This document shows positions 37,165 to 46,577 of a stretch of DNA of 64,000 bases, in pieces. Position 1 is the first letter of the stretch; each line of letters opens with the position of its first letter. This stretch comes from Flavobacterium hydatis (GTDB taxonomy: Bacteria > Bacteroidota > Bacteroidia > Flavobacteriales > Flavobacteriaceae), in assembly GCF_000737695.1 (NCBI RefSeq), contig NZ_JPRM01000012.1, positions 1 to 64,000 on the forward strand, in the 5' to 3' direction. The notes beneath the pieces are model-generated. The model worked only from the letters and a program-made list of their open reading frames with translations, searched no databases and was not told where the DNA came from. The translations under genes and the position numbers were made by a program.

Positions 37165-37329
37165 TTAAATTGATTGCTCTTTCTTTGCTTTTCTTTCTTT
37201 GTACATTTCCCATAGCGCTCCACCAATCCAATATTGAACGAAACCTACTAAAAAGAACATTAACCAAAACCCTATAGTTAGAATGGTTAAGAAAAGTAAA
37301 AAGCCTAAATACTGTGAAAATTCAAACAT
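37165..37329 (-). CDS. Small membrane protein
   Basis: A 54-residue protein from Met 37329 (MFEFSQYLGFLLFLTILTIG). Two hydrophobic helices span about residues 8-45 and a basic tail ends RKAKKEQS. An upstream in-frame Met at 37359 would add ten unsupported residues. It is a hypothetical small membrane protein without named family. Confidence 0.55.
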   Translation of the reverse strand: MFEFSQYLGFLLFLTILTIGFWLMFFLVGFVQYWIGGALWEMYKERKAKKEQSI

Positions 37330-37635
37330 GTTTTCCGGAATTTTTGAATGTAGCCACAAATGTAGGTCTAATATTTTTTCTTACCAATAAAAAACTAAAT
37401 CAATTTTTATAAAAAAGTAATTATCCGTATTTTTGAGGTCAGTTTTAAAAAGATAAGCTCATAATTAGGTTTAGGAGCTATTTCCAGCTGTCCGCTATAT
37501 CTTTTTTGGGCCAAAAAAAGCCCCAAAAAAGGATGCCGCTTCCATCTGGGCTAAAAATCTAGTTTGCGATTAAGGATTGCAACGACAGTTTACAGATAAT
37601 ATAATATTTTACAATAAACATTTTATACAAAAATT
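37330..37635. other. Intergenic region before fumC
   Basis: About 300 bp without a gene. It has a hairpin-rich phrase around 37480-37540 (CTTTTTTGGGCC...GCCCCAAAAAAGG), which resembles a dispersed flavobacterial repeat. It must hold the fumC promoter; I could not fix the box. Confidence 0.4.
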
Positions 37636-39033
37636 ATGAAATTCAGAATAGAAAAAGACACCATGGGAGAGGTGCAAGTTCCTGCAGAAAAATATTGGGG
37701 AGCACAAACAGAACGTTCTAGAAACAATTTTAAAATTGGAGCATCAGCATCGATGCCAAAAGAAATCGTAGAAGGATTTGCTTACTTAAAAAAAGCAGCT
37801 GCTTATGCAAACCATGATTTAGGTGTTTTACCAGTAGAAAAAAGAGATGCAATCGCAGCAGTTTGCGACGAAATCTTAGCAGGTAAACTAGACGACCAAT
37901 TTCCGTTGGTAATCTGGCAAACAGGTTCAGGTACACAAAGTAACATGAACGTAAACGAAGTAATTGCAAACCGTGCACAAGTTTTAAAAGGATTTGAAAT
38001 TGGCGAAGGAGAGCAATTTATCAAAGCAAATGATGATGTAAACAAATCACAATCATCAAACGATACTTTCCCAACAGGAATGCACATTGCAGCTTACAAA
38101 GCAGTAGTAGAAATTACAATTCCAGGAGTAGAAAAATTAAGAGATACACTTCACGCAAAAGCGGTAGAATATAAAAATGTTGTAAAAATTGGTCGTACCC
38201 ACCTTATGGATGCTACACCACTTACACTAGGACAAGAACTTTCAGGATATGCTGCACAATTAACTTATGGTTTAAAAGCTGTTAAAAACACTTTAGCGCA
38301 CTTATCAGAAGTTGCTTTAGGAGGAACAGCAGTAGGAACAGGATTAAATACACCAGCAGGATACGATGTAAAAGTAGCTGAGTATATTGCAGAGTTTACA
38401 GGACATCCATTTGTAACAGCCGAAAACAAATTTGAAGCACTTGCAGCACACGATGCAATCGTAGAATCTCACGGAGCATTAAAACAATTAGCAGTTTCGT
38501 TAAACAAAATTGCAAATGATGTACGTATGTTAGCTTCAGGACCACGTTCAGGAATTGGCGAAATCATCATTCCAGAAAACGAACCAGGTTCATCTATCAT
38601 GCCAGGAAAAGTAAACCCAACACAATGCGAAGCATTAACAATGGTTTGTGCTCAAGTTATGGGTAACGATGTTGCAATTTCAGTAGGAGGAATGCAAGGA
38701 CACTACGAACTAAACGTTTTTAAACCAGTAATGGCAGCAAACTTCTTGCAATCGGCTCGTTTATTAGGAGATGCTTGTATCTCATTTGATGAGCATTGTG
38801 CACAAGGAATCGAACCAAATTACAAACGTATCAAAGAATTAGTAGACAATTCATTAATGTTAGTAACAGCATTAAATACTAAAATCGGATACTACAAATC
38901 GGCAGAAATTGCTCAAACAGCACACAAAAACGGAACAACACTAAAAGAAGAGGCAGTTCGTTTAGGTTATGTAACACCAGAAGATTTTGATGCTTGGGTA
39001 AAACCAGAAGATATGGTTGGAAGCCTAAAGTAA
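37636..39033 (+). CDS. fumC: Class II fumarate hydratase
   Basis: A 465-residue fumarase of full length. The conserved active-site blocks are [46 protein letters not shown] and [17 protein letters not shown]. It interconverts fumarate and malate in the TCA cycle, without iron-sulphur. It is monocistronic, with a terminator 66 bp after the stop. Confidence 0.95.
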   Translation: MKFRIEKDTMGEVQVPAEKYWGAQTERSRNNFKIGASASMPKEIVEGFAYLKKAAAYANHDLGVLPVEKRDAIAAVCDEILAGKLDDQFPLVIWQTGSGTQSNMNVNEVIANRAQVLKGFEIGEGEQFIKANDDVNKSQSSNDTFPTGMHIAAYKAVVEITIPGVEKLRDTLHAKAVEYKNVVKIGRTHLMDATPLTLGQELSGYAAQLTYGLKAVKNTLAHLSEVALGGTAVGTGLNTPAGYDVKVAEYIAEFTGHPFVTAENKFEALAAHDAIVESHGALKQLAVSLNKIANDVRMLASGPRSGIGEIIIPENEPGSSIMPGKVNPTQCEALTMVCAQVMGNDVAISVGGMQGHYELNVFKPVMAANFLQSARLLGDACISFDEHCAQGIEPNYKRIKELVDNSLMLVTALNTKIGYYKSAEIAQTAHKNGTTLKEEAVRLGYVTPEDFDAWVKPEDMVGSLK

Positions 39034-39098
39034 TTGTAAATTGTTAATTATGAATTGTTAATTATGAATTGTTAATTTGTAGCGATTCGTAATAAATA

Positions 39099-39136
39099 AA
39101 AAACCCTGCAATGAAAATTGCAGGGTTTTGTTTTTC
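39099..39136 (+). terminator. Rho-independent terminator after fumC
   Basis: AAACCCTGCAA and TTGCAGGGTTT form an 11-bp stem, followed by TTGTTTTT. Confidence 0.85.
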
Positions 39137-39292
39137 TGTGACCTTGGGCAGAGTCGAAGAGTGGAATATTATTCTATAATCAATGTTCCGTAAGATTTAG
39201 TATAACCTTTGTCAAAGTGAAAAAACTAAGACAAAGGCCTATAGTTCGTAATTATATTCTCTAGGAACGAGAAGTGAAAGGATAATTAACAA

Positions 39293-40495
39293 TTACTTCC
39301 CGTCTACATAATCTTGTAAATAACTAAAACGAGGCGTAAGCTTACCATTCTCAGTCATTTTAGCTCTTTGTAAGATACCATCTTTATCGCCGTTAAAAAA
39401 GGCTGGAATTACGTGTTCCATAAATTGTTCACCAAAACCTTCACTCGCATCTTTAGGAATTTCAGAAGGCAAATTATCTACAGCCATTACTACAATTGCA
39501 GCAGGATGAAAAACATCAACCTCTTTATTTTCTCCAGGGAAATAACCATATATCGGTTCAGCAATTGTCGATGCACGAAGCGTACAAGCAATAGGACCAT
39601 TTACATCACAAGAAATATCGGCAACCACTTTTATTTTACAATCTTTCGATTGAAGCATTTCTCTAGTTAATATTATAGGAGCTGCAGGAGAATGGAAATG
39701 TCCTGTAAAATAAACATCCGTTACTTTAGTGTATTTTTCAAAATCAGAAACATATTCTGTAGGATGTTCGTAAAAATCGGTATAATCCAAAACTTGTCCG
39801 TCTTTACGCTTGTTATAATCCAATACGTTAAGTTGTACGTAAACCGCCTGAGTATAATTCTTAGTTAAGTAATTATCTATAGTAACCTCTTTTATCTTAA
39901 TGGCATCAAGAATCTCTTTAGCACCGTTACCTACTTTTCCAGATCCAGTAATTACAAATTTTAAAGGAGGTAAAGTAATACGTTTTAAATGAGCAATTAA
40001 TGCATCTTTTCCAGATAAAGTTTCTGCTTTAGGTAATTTAAACAATTCAAATTTTATCCCAAAAGCACGTATACCATTATATACACCAACAATTCCTGCA
40101 TATCTTCCAAAACCAATAAGTCTGTTATTCTCCGAATTTACAATTGTTTCGTGGTCGTATAAATCGATATTTTTTTCTAAAATAGCTTGTAATAATTTTC
40201 GATTACCTGGACTCTTTTTTATAGTATGCGAAAAGAAAAAATATGCCTTATTTGGAATTAAACTTTCAATAGGAACCTCTTTTACTCCAAAAAGGATGTC
40301 ACAGTCTGAAACATCATCGGTAACAGTTATGCCTAAGCTTTGGTATTGAACGTCTGTAAAAATTCTAATATCTGAACTTTCTACTGCTACAGTAGCTTCA
40401 GGATAAAGTTCTTTAAGTCGAACAAGCTCGCTAGGAGTAAATACAACCCTTCTGTCTGGTGGGTTTTTTCTTTCTTTTATAATTCCAAACTTCAT
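39293..40495 (-). CDS. NAD(P)-dependent saccharopine dehydrogenase-like enzyme
   Basis: A 400-residue protein of the alanine dehydrogenase/saccharopine dehydrogenase fold. N-terminal substrate domain: MKFGIIKERKNPPDRRVVFTP (the first residues as in AlaDH). Rossmann domain from about residue 180: FVITGSGKVGNGAKEIL. KVVADISCDVNGPIACTL and TIAEPIYGYFP fit the lysine-forming LYS1-type family. The substrate is uncertain: a real lysine-pathway role would be unusual in Flavobacterium. Confidence 0.75.
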   Translation of the reverse strand: MKFGIIKERKNPPDRRVVFTPSELVRLKELYPEATVAVESSDIRIFTDVQYQSLGITVTDDVSDCDILFGVKEVPIESLIPNKAYFFFSHTIKKSPGNRKLLQAILEKNIDLYDHETIVNSENNRLIGFGRYAGIVGVYNGIRAFGIKFELFKLPKAETLSGKDALIAHLKRITLPPLKFVITGSGKVGNGAKEILDAIKIKEVTIDNYLTKNYTQAVYVQLNVLDYNKRKDGQVLDYTDFYEHPTEYVSDFEKYTKVTDVYFTGHFHSPAAPIILTREMLQSKDCKIKVVADISCDVNGPIACTLRASTIAEPIYGYFPGENKEVDVFHPAAIVVMAVDNLPSEIPKDASEGFGEQFMEHVIPAFFNGDKDGILQRAKMTENGKLTPRFSYLQDYVDGK

Positions 40496-40714
40496 TTATT
40501 AGTGTTTAAATATTGTATTAATATAACTTTTTTACTTAAATTTGTTTTAAATATAACAAATATAGTTAAAATTTTGTTGTTTTTTTTGAAAAAAATCGAA
40601 ATCAAATTTATTAAAAGCTGATGTTCAATAGCCTGACGAAAATCAAGCTTAAAACTGTGTTAAAATCTAAGAATTCGGTTCAAAAACACAAATAAACAAA
40701 AGTATTCAATTCTA

Positions 40715-40722
40715 TATATTTG
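40715..40722 (+). promoter_or_regulatory. Bacteroidota -7 promoter box for the serine hydrolase gene
   Basis: TATATTTG matches TAnnTTTG, 20 bp before the ATG at 40742. Confidence 0.5.
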
Positions 40723-40741
40723 TTTTCCTAGAATCCCACAC

Positions 40742-41938
40742 ATGAATTTCATTAAAAAAGCAAATATACCACAAATCCTTTTCCTTATTTTAGTTTTAAG
40801 CTCTTGCGGAAAAGATAAAAAAACAAATGCAACTACAGCCGATACATTAGAAGATACGCTTCCTAAAATGAAGCCAATGCCACCTGAAAAAAAGCTTCCT
40901 GCAAATTACGTAACAGCAATAAAAAATAGAGTTGATTATTTTTATAACAGAAACTGGCCAAACAATACTATGAACGGAAGTTTTTTAGTAGCAAGAAATG
41001 GCGAGATTATTTATGAGAAATATGAAGGTTACGCAAATAAAAACGAAAAGACAGAAATAGACAAAGATACGCCGTTGCATATTGCTTCGGTTAGTAAAGT
41101 ACTTACGGCAACTGCAGTTTTAAAATTGGTTAATGCTGGAAAAATTGACTTGGACCAAAAAGTAAATACAATCTTAAAAACATTTCCTTATCCAGATGTA
41201 ACAGTAAGAATGTTATTAAACCACAGAAGCGGAATGCGTAATTACGCTTATTTTACCGATAGAGATAAAACCATTTGGGACAGACACAATCAGTTAACCA
41301 ATCAGGATATCTTAAATATCATGGCAACAAAAGATATTGGATTAGAGTATAAAACCGATACACGTTTTACATACTGTAATACCAACTATGCTATGTTGGC
41401 ACTAATTATCGAAAAAATTACAGGACTTAAGTATAAAGATGCAATGGCTCAGATGATTTTTAAGCCATTGGGTATGACACATAGTTATGTTTTTGATATT
41501 GATAAAGACAGAAAAACAGCAGTTCCATCTTATAAAGGTAATAATGTCGAGATAGGAATAGATTATCTAGATGCCGTTTACGGAGATAAAAATGTTTATT
41601 CTACACCTCGTGATTTATTAAAACTTGACAGAGCCAGAAATGCTCCGGGTTTCTTAAAACCAGCATTACTTAAGCAAGTTTACGAAGGATATAGTAATGA
41701 ACGTAAAGGGGAGAAAAATTACGGACTAGGTATCCGAATGATTAATTGGTACTCAGGACAACACTTTTATTTTCATAACGGATGGTGGCATGGTAATACC
41801 TCATCGTATATAACATTACAAAAAGAGAATGTTACCATTATAGCATTGTCTAATAAGTTTACTCGTAAAACATATGCAGTGCGCAAATTGGCACCGATTT
41901 TTGGAGATTATCCTTTTGTTTTTAAAGACATCGAATAA
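40742..41938 (+). CDS. Beta-lactamase-family serine hydrolase, lipoprotein
   Basis: A 398-residue protein with lipobox LSSC (Cys 22), so membrane-anchored in the periplasm or on the surface. The penicillin-binding fold has S116-V-S-K119 (SVSKVLTA) as the nucleophile motif, YCNTNY as the YxN motif, and HNGWWHG as the KTG-like third motif. Such proteins are class C beta-lactamase relatives, often D-aminopeptidases or esterases; activity is not clear here. Confidence 0.85.
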   Translation: MNFIKKANIPQILFLILVLSSCGKDKKTNATTADTLEDTLPKMKPMPPEKKLPANYVTAIKNRVDYFYNRNWPNNTMNGSFLVARNGEIIYEKYEGYANKNEKTEIDKDTPLHIASVSKVLTATAVLKLVNAGKIDLDQKVNTILKTFPYPDVTVRMLLNHRSGMRNYAYFTDRDKTIWDRHNQLTNQDILNIMATKDIGLEYKTDTRFTYCNTNYAMLALIIEKITGLKYKDAMAQMIFKPLGMTHSYVFDIDKDRKTAVPSYKGNNVEIGIDYLDAVYGDKNVYSTPRDLLKLDRARNAPGFLKPALLKQVYEGYSNERKGEKNYGLGIRMINWYSGQHFYFHNGWWHGNTSSYITLQKENVTIIALSNKFTRKTYAVRKLAPIFGDYPFVFKDIE

Positions 41939-42018
41939 TAAATTAAGGTTCTAAATTTGGTATAAAAATTGAAATAAATATTTTTGATAATTAATGCTAG
42001 ATGATGGGACAAAAAGCT

Positions 42019-42026
42019 TAATTTTG
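42019..42026 (+). promoter_or_regulatory. Bacteroidota -7 promoter box for the tmRNA gene
   Basis: TAATTTTG matches TAnnTTTG, 29 bp before the mature 5' end of the tmRNA. Confidence 0.5.
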
Positions 42027-42054
42027 CAATCTCAATTTTTTATTGAAAAGAAAT

Positions 42055-42448
42055 GGGGTCGACTGGTTTTGACAGCAAGTCGAATTGAACAGTAAGCACG
42101 TCGAGCATTGAGACCTTGCTCGTAAATATAAGATCTTACAATTTTACACGGCGAAAATAACTACGCTTTAGCTGCATAATCCGAATTATAGTACGATTAA
42201 GCCACGTTCCTATCAGATAGGAAAGCTGGATTCTCCTTGAAAGCCTTGGTTTGTGGCGGTCAGTACAGGGGAACCGTAAAAATAAACCTAGATTTCCATG
42301 AGCTTCGGGTGGATTTCGAAATTAAGAAGATAAGTGTTGAGTGGTTGTTCCTGACCTAGCTTAACATCGAAAATTCAATCAGGAAATAAACGTGTAGAAA
42401 GCTCTTTAGTTGCTTGTTTGGACCCGAGTTCGATTCTCGGCGACTCCA
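42055..42448 (+). ncRNA. ssrA: tmRNA
   Basis: The gene is about 394 nt. The 5' GGGGUCG pairs with the 3' CGACUCC to form the acceptor stem, with the T-arm GAGTTCGATTCTCG next to it. The tag reading frame at 42150-42179 encodes GENNYALAA and a stop, the usual ending for proteolysis. CCA is not encoded after the discriminator A. tmRNA rescues stalled ribosomes. Its 3' end is also the attachment site of the island that begins here, and it stays intact. Confidence 0.95.
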
Positions 42449-42449
42449 C
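42438..42449. other. attL core in the tmRNA gene
   Basis: CGGCGACTCCAC, the 3' end of tmRNA. It is a direct repeat of the sequence at 56472. Confidence 0.7.
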
Positions 42450-42453
42450 TTAA

Positions 42454-42486
42454 GGAGACAGCTAGTTAATAGTTGTCTCTTTTTTT
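42454..42486 (+). terminator. Rho-independent terminator after the tmRNA gene
   Basis: GAGACAGCTA and TAGTTGTCTC pair with one G:T, followed by TTTTTTTT. It lies within the island's left end, so the island supplies the terminator of the tmRNA here. Confidence 0.8.
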
Positions 42487-42636
42487 ATGCCTATAAGTCC
42501 ACATTTATCTGGCTTTACAGCCTGATGTTTTAGGTTCGATTTTTTCATGAGGAATTCTTAGTCTGTTTAAAATAAACAGTCTAAAAGTAGTTTTATTAGA
42601 GATATAATCTGGGCTGAATAATGGTTCGAAGTCCCG

Positions 42637-42801
42637 TTAAGGATATAGTATTTTCTTCTCTTTGGGTTTGTCGTAATTTTTTGACACTAAATATAACAAT
42701 TCCAATATAATTTTGGCTTCATTTTCGTTTACCTGAATACCGCTCTTAGAAAGAATGGCAATTGCTTTTTCTACTGAAACATTCTTTTCAATAAAGTTCA
42801 T
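42637..42801 (-). CDS. Small ORF coupled to the serine recombinase
   Basis: A 54-residue ORF (MNFIEKNVSVEKAIAILSKS... ending KKILYP). Its ATG overlaps the stop codon of the recombinase gene as ATGA (42798-42801), which suggests translational coupling. The pattern, with hydrophobic residues spaced as in two short helices, resembles small proteins found beside Bacteroidota serine recombinases. Its role is unknown; it may help the recombinase choose direction. Confidence 0.65.
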   Translation of the reverse strand: MNFIEKNVSVEKAIAILSKSGIQVNENEAKIILELLYLVSKNYDKPKEKKILYP

Positions 42802-44276
42802 CTTTTTTCAGTTTTTCGGTTACCTTTTTTTGATAATATTTTTAAAAATGCCTGATTCAAATCTAAAGATAGATCTCCAGTTTTATAATCAACATTAGTG
42901 GGTGGAATAAGATTTACAAGATGTCTTTTATCTGAGACCTCAAATTCAGAAAATCTTTGAAAGATTGCGACTAACGCTTTCTCTTCTATTTGACTTTTCT
43001 TATCAATAGCTTTTAATTTAATTAAAACATCACGTACTTCCTTTCTAAGATTTTTCGTGTTGACTTGATTCTCTTTTTTTAATTCGTTGTAGTCATCGAG
43101 TTTTAATATTCCAGAAACAAATAATTTTCTGCCTTGAGAAAGTGTTAAACTCTCGTCGTTTATTTTTCTCACTAATACCTTCTTCGCATATAAATAACTT
43201 GCTTTCTGTGTCTTTATATTCTGGTCTTCCAAAATATTTTTAAATAATTCAATCGAATTATTTGAGAGCATCAACTGTTGAAGTTTCTTTTGATAGCAAT
43301 CATTAAGGAAAATTGCATTTATCCTTGTTTTACAGCGATTGCGACAATGGTAGTATGGATATTTTTTTAATCTCCCTGCTGAAAAACTTCCGAGAAGTTT
43401 TCGATCGCAAACTGGACAGATTATAAAGCCCTTAAGAAAAAACATTGATTGCAAATCACAATTTTTAGAAGTGATTTTTCTTTTGGTATTAATAACAGAC
43501 TGGACCTGATTAAATAAAGCCTCAGATATCAATGGTTCATGTAATCCTTTTATCACTTGCTCTTCACCAGAGTCAAGCTTGACTGGTATAAGCCCACAAT
43601 AAACTGAATTATGCAAAATCCTGAAAAAGTGTGATCTTGAACATACCAATCCTTTATCTTTAGCTATTTTCCTGATTTCAGCTATTTTATGATCGTTTTT
43701 GGCAACCTGACAAAAAATCCATTTTATAATTTCGGCTTCAGGCTCTTTAGGAGCGATACCTTTTTTACCGTCCATTGATGTCAAATTGATAAATCCTAAA
43801 GGTGCCTTACTAGGATATCTCCCCATTAGCTTTGCTCGACGAATACCGTTCGAAGTATTTTGCGCTCTCCTCGCATTTTCTGCTTCCGGAACAGCTAAAT
43901 ATACAGCCAACATAACTGTGCTTTCCGGCACAGAGAAATCAATTGGCTGGTCAATAGCTTTTGCAGTTGTTTTATATTTCCGAAGTTTCCCAATCATTTC
44001 GTAAGCGTATTCAATATTACGACTGAATCTATCCCATTTGATAAATAGAATATTTTTATCTTCTCCTGATGATTTTTTTTTAATTTCTGAAAATAATCGG
44101 TTCCATTCGGGTCTATTGAAATTCTTTGCAGAATAATCTTCGCGATAAATTCCTTTGACTTCGATATCATAGTATTTACAATACTTCAATAGTCTGTCTT
44201 CCTGCTCCGGCAAAGAGTAACCTTTTCTTTTTTGTTCGTCCGTACTTACATGAACGTATAAATAGGCTGCCTTCAT
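42798..44276 (-). CDS. Large serine recombinase (putative integrase of the island)
   Basis: A 492-residue large serine recombinase. Resolvase domain, residues 1-145, begins YLYVHVSTDEQKRKGYSLPEQ with the catalytic S11; the motif IKWDRFSRN carries the other catalytic Arg residues. The Recombinase DNA-binding domain (GRYPSKAPLGF) follows. A zinc-ribbon region has CPVCDRKLLGSF and HCRNRC. The conserved Arg two residues before the Ser is His here (Y-V-H-V-S, codon CAT where CGT is expected); this position is R8 in gamma-delta resolvase, so activity is in doubt. It should have integrated the island at the tmRNA site. Confidence 0.85.
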   Translation of the reverse strand: MKAAYLYVHVSTDEQKRKGYSLPEQEDRLLKYCKYYDIEVKGIYREDYSAKNFNRPEWNRLFSEIKKKSSGEDKNILFIKWDRFSRNIEYAYEMIGKLRKYKTTAKAIDQPIDFSVPESTVMLAVYLAVPEAENARRAQNTSNGIRRAKLMGRYPSKAPLGFINLTSMDGKKGIAPKEPEAEIIKWIFCQVAKNDHKIAEIRKIAKDKGLVCSRSHFFRILHNSVYCGLIPVKLDSGEEQVIKGLHEPLISEALFNQVQSVINTKRKITSKNCDLQSMFFLKGFIICPVCDRKLLGSFSAGRLKKYPYYHCRNRCKTRINAIFLNDCYQKKLQQLMLSNNSIELFKNILEDQNIKTQKASYLYAKKVLVRKINDESLTLSQGRKLFVSGILKLDDYNELKKENQVNTKNLRKEVRDVLIKLKAIDKKSQIEEKALVAIFQRFSEFEVSDKRHLVNLIPPTNVDYKTGDLSLDLNQAFLKILSKKGNRKTEKR

Positions 44277-44554
44277 ATAATTAATATTTTTATTTCACTT
44301 GCTATTAAACATTTTTAAACACGTCAAATTATTGATCACAAAAAATCATTCCATGTACTATTAAGTAAAACGCCATAAACAATAAAAACATATTTAATCA
44401 ACTAAAAAACAACAACATAATTTCTTACAGTATTGTATTAATTCATTTTTAATTGATATATTTAAACAGTATAACTAGATCAATTAAACATCAATAAAAT
44501 TAGATATCACTTATTAAGTTAAGCGAGAAAAAATGCTTTTAAATAGAATATAAA

Positions 44555-45664
44555 ATGGCCCAGAAAAAAGAGCTGATTCCAAAAAACCACCATTTCGTTC
44601 CACAATTTTTCCAGCGTTTCTTCTCTTTTGAAAATAATGGAGAAACTATTGGCATGTTTGAGACCAATAGGAATGTTTTTAAAAGTCATGTAAAAATATC
44701 CTCGCATCTAGGCAAAAAATATTTTTATGGGCGTGATGGGGAGCTTGAAAATTGGCTTTCAAAGCTTGAATCAGATTCTGCACCAATTTTTAGAGAAATG
44801 TGGGAAAAAGAAAAACTTCCTATTCCACAAAGTACAAATCATTTTAAAATGCTGCACTTTCTTATTGTTTTGGATATTCGAAATCCAATCCATTTTAAAA
44901 TTCTAAAAAATTTTGAACAAAAACTTCCAAATACTAAGTCCAAAATAAGTGAAGGAAATGTTTCTAACGATATGATACCTGGATTACAGGAACAACAGTC
45001 CGACAAAGGGAAACTTAATTCACTAAAATCTTCCGAACTACTAGTACCCGATCTATTAAACCTTACGTACAAGCTTATTAAAAATAAAACATCAAATCCT
45101 TTTATTATTTCTGATAATCCACTTGTTATGTACAATCAGTTTTTAGAGAAAAGAAACTGGAAATTTGGAAGCCAGAGAGATTTTGGAATAAAAGGATTGC
45201 AGCTTTTTCTGCCTCTAAATGATTCATATATGCTAGCTGTATATGATTCTGACATCTATAAACTCGGAAATAAAAAAGAGTACCTAGTATCGATAGATGA
45301 TAAAAATAGTATTGACCAGCTTAATCTTCTACAGTTTCTCAATTCTGAATCTACTGTTAATTTCAATCACAAAGCTTCTGAGTACTATATTCGAACTTTA
45401 CATGAAAAATCGAAAAAACACAAAAAAGCGAATGATGATTTTATAAACGTGCGTAAATTAAAAGTTCCGAAAGATATGGATAACCTTACAGCACAAATTA
45501 TCGAAATGGGAGTATCGGACTTAAATATTAAACTCTCTCTTCAAAAATTGAATTTTATCTCAAAATCTTGTGCCGTTAAACTAAATAGCATTTCAGATCA
45601 GTATAGAAAAAATATAAATTACAAGGCATATACTTTCAAAGTCTATACGATTATGCCGATTTAG
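44555..45664 (+). CDS. DUF4238 domain protein
   Basis: A 369-residue protein with the DUF4238 signature: NHHFVPQFFQRFF at residues 11-23, then LGKKYFYG, an IF-REMWEKE block, and NPFIISDNPLVMYN with the conserved D-N-P. The C-terminal 100 residues are divergent. Members occur near defence genes and on mobile elements; a nuclease role has been suggested only by this context. It is divergent from the recombinase gene and stands alone. Confidence 0.75.
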   Translation: MAQKKELIPKNHHFVPQFFQRFFSFENNGETIGMFETNRNVFKSHVKISSHLGKKYFYGRDGELENWLSKLESDSAPIFREMWEKEKLPIPQSTNHFKMLHFLIVLDIRNPIHFKILKNFEQKLPNTKSKISEGNVSNDMIPGLQEQQSDKGKLNSLKSSELLVPDLLNLTYKLIKNKTSNPFIISDNPLVMYNQFLEKRNWKFGSQRDFGIKGLQLFLPLNDSYMLAVYDSDIYKLGNKKEYLVSIDDKNSIDQLNLLQFLNSESTVNFNHKASEYYIRTLHEKSKKHKKANDDFINVRKLKVPKDMDNLTAQIIEMGVSDLNIKLSLQKLNFISKSCAVKLNSISDQYRKNINYKAYTFKVYTIMPI

Positions 45665-45911
45665 TAAAATTTATAACAACCTTCTTGTGAAACAATTATT
45701 TGCTGCAAAATTTTAATCATTTGTAAAAAATTTAAAGTAGTAATTAAAAATAATTATGGGTTTAAATCGCATCCTTATCTTTACTTCCAATTATAGTTAG
45801 CAAATACACTTTTTTTTTATAGCGAATTCAAATCATATGACATAGAATTTGTAATACATGATTATGGCAATATTTATGCTTGATTTTTTGTTCAATCAAA
45901 ATCAAAAAGTA

Positions 45912-46577
45912 TCAAAGTACCAATTTCTTCTTAATTTTGGCTAAGTCAGATGAAATTTTTTCCCTCCCTATTGTTTTTATAGTTTCAATTATTTTTTCAT
46001 GACAATTCTTAATTTTTTCACCGCTCTTACATGGACATAATCTATTTCTAGTAAGGTCTTTTTTATTAAGTATTTGTTCTAGAAAGACAACTATATTCTC
46101 AATTGTAGGGATTTTTAAATCTTCAATATAGTATTGTATTAATCCCTCAATATAATGTTTGTATTCCTCCCCTGCATATTTATCTACCTGTAATTTATAT
46201 AATTGATTTGCAAAAAAAGGATATATTTTTTTAGTTATAAAATCTCTTAAATTAATTCCGTGCCGGCTAAGTAGTATAAGATTATTATCAAAATCTAAAC
46301 AGCAGATTCCATTTTCCGAAATGTGCCAGTCGATATTGCGAGGAATTATTTCGCTTATTTCAAGAACGATTGGTACACAATATGGATACGATTCAGGCAC
46401 TATCATTTTGATGTCAAAGGTATTCCAATAGTTACCTTTGACATCACATATATCCAGTTCTCCAGAAATTATCCAAATTTTGTTTTTTCTATTTCTTCCG
46501 TAGCTTAATTTGGGAAAGGATTCTTTAACCTCACCAAAGTCACGCTCAAACAAACTACATTTTTTTCCTAAATCCAT
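45912..46577 (-). CDS. Ubiquitin-E2-like protein with SEC-C motif (Pycsar-associated)
   Basis: A 221-residue protein. Residues about 30-120 fit a UBC-like E2 fold: FDIKMIVPESYPYCVPIVLE (the YPxxxP strand-turn), then H85 in WHISENGICCLDF, where the C92-C93 pair lies where E2 enzymes have GxICLD, making C93 the likely thioester Cys. Residues 178-193 are a SEC-C zinc motif (RNRLCPCKSGEKIKNCH). Its ATG lies 23 nt inside the end of the cyclase gene, so it is translated from the same message. E2 proteins in type II CBASS conjugate a partner protein; here the target could be the cyclase. I found no E1-like gene or ubiquitin-like gene nearby. Confidence 0.7.
   Translation of the reverse strand: MDLGKKCSLFERDFGEVKESFPKLSYGRNRKNKIWIISGELDICDVKGNYWNTFDIKMIVPESYPYCVPIVLEISEIIPRNIDWHISENGICCLDFDNNLILLSRHGINLRDFITKKIYPFFANQLYKLQVDKYAGEEYKHYIEGLIQYYIEDLKIPTIENIVVFLEQILNKKDLTRNRLCPCKSGEKIKNCHEKIIETIKTIGREKISSDLAKIKKKLVL

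Noticed and set aside
42055..42448. tRNA gene at the island border
   Set aside because: The tRNA-like ends belong to a tmRNA: there is a tag reading frame (GENNYALAA) and the gene is about 394 nt.
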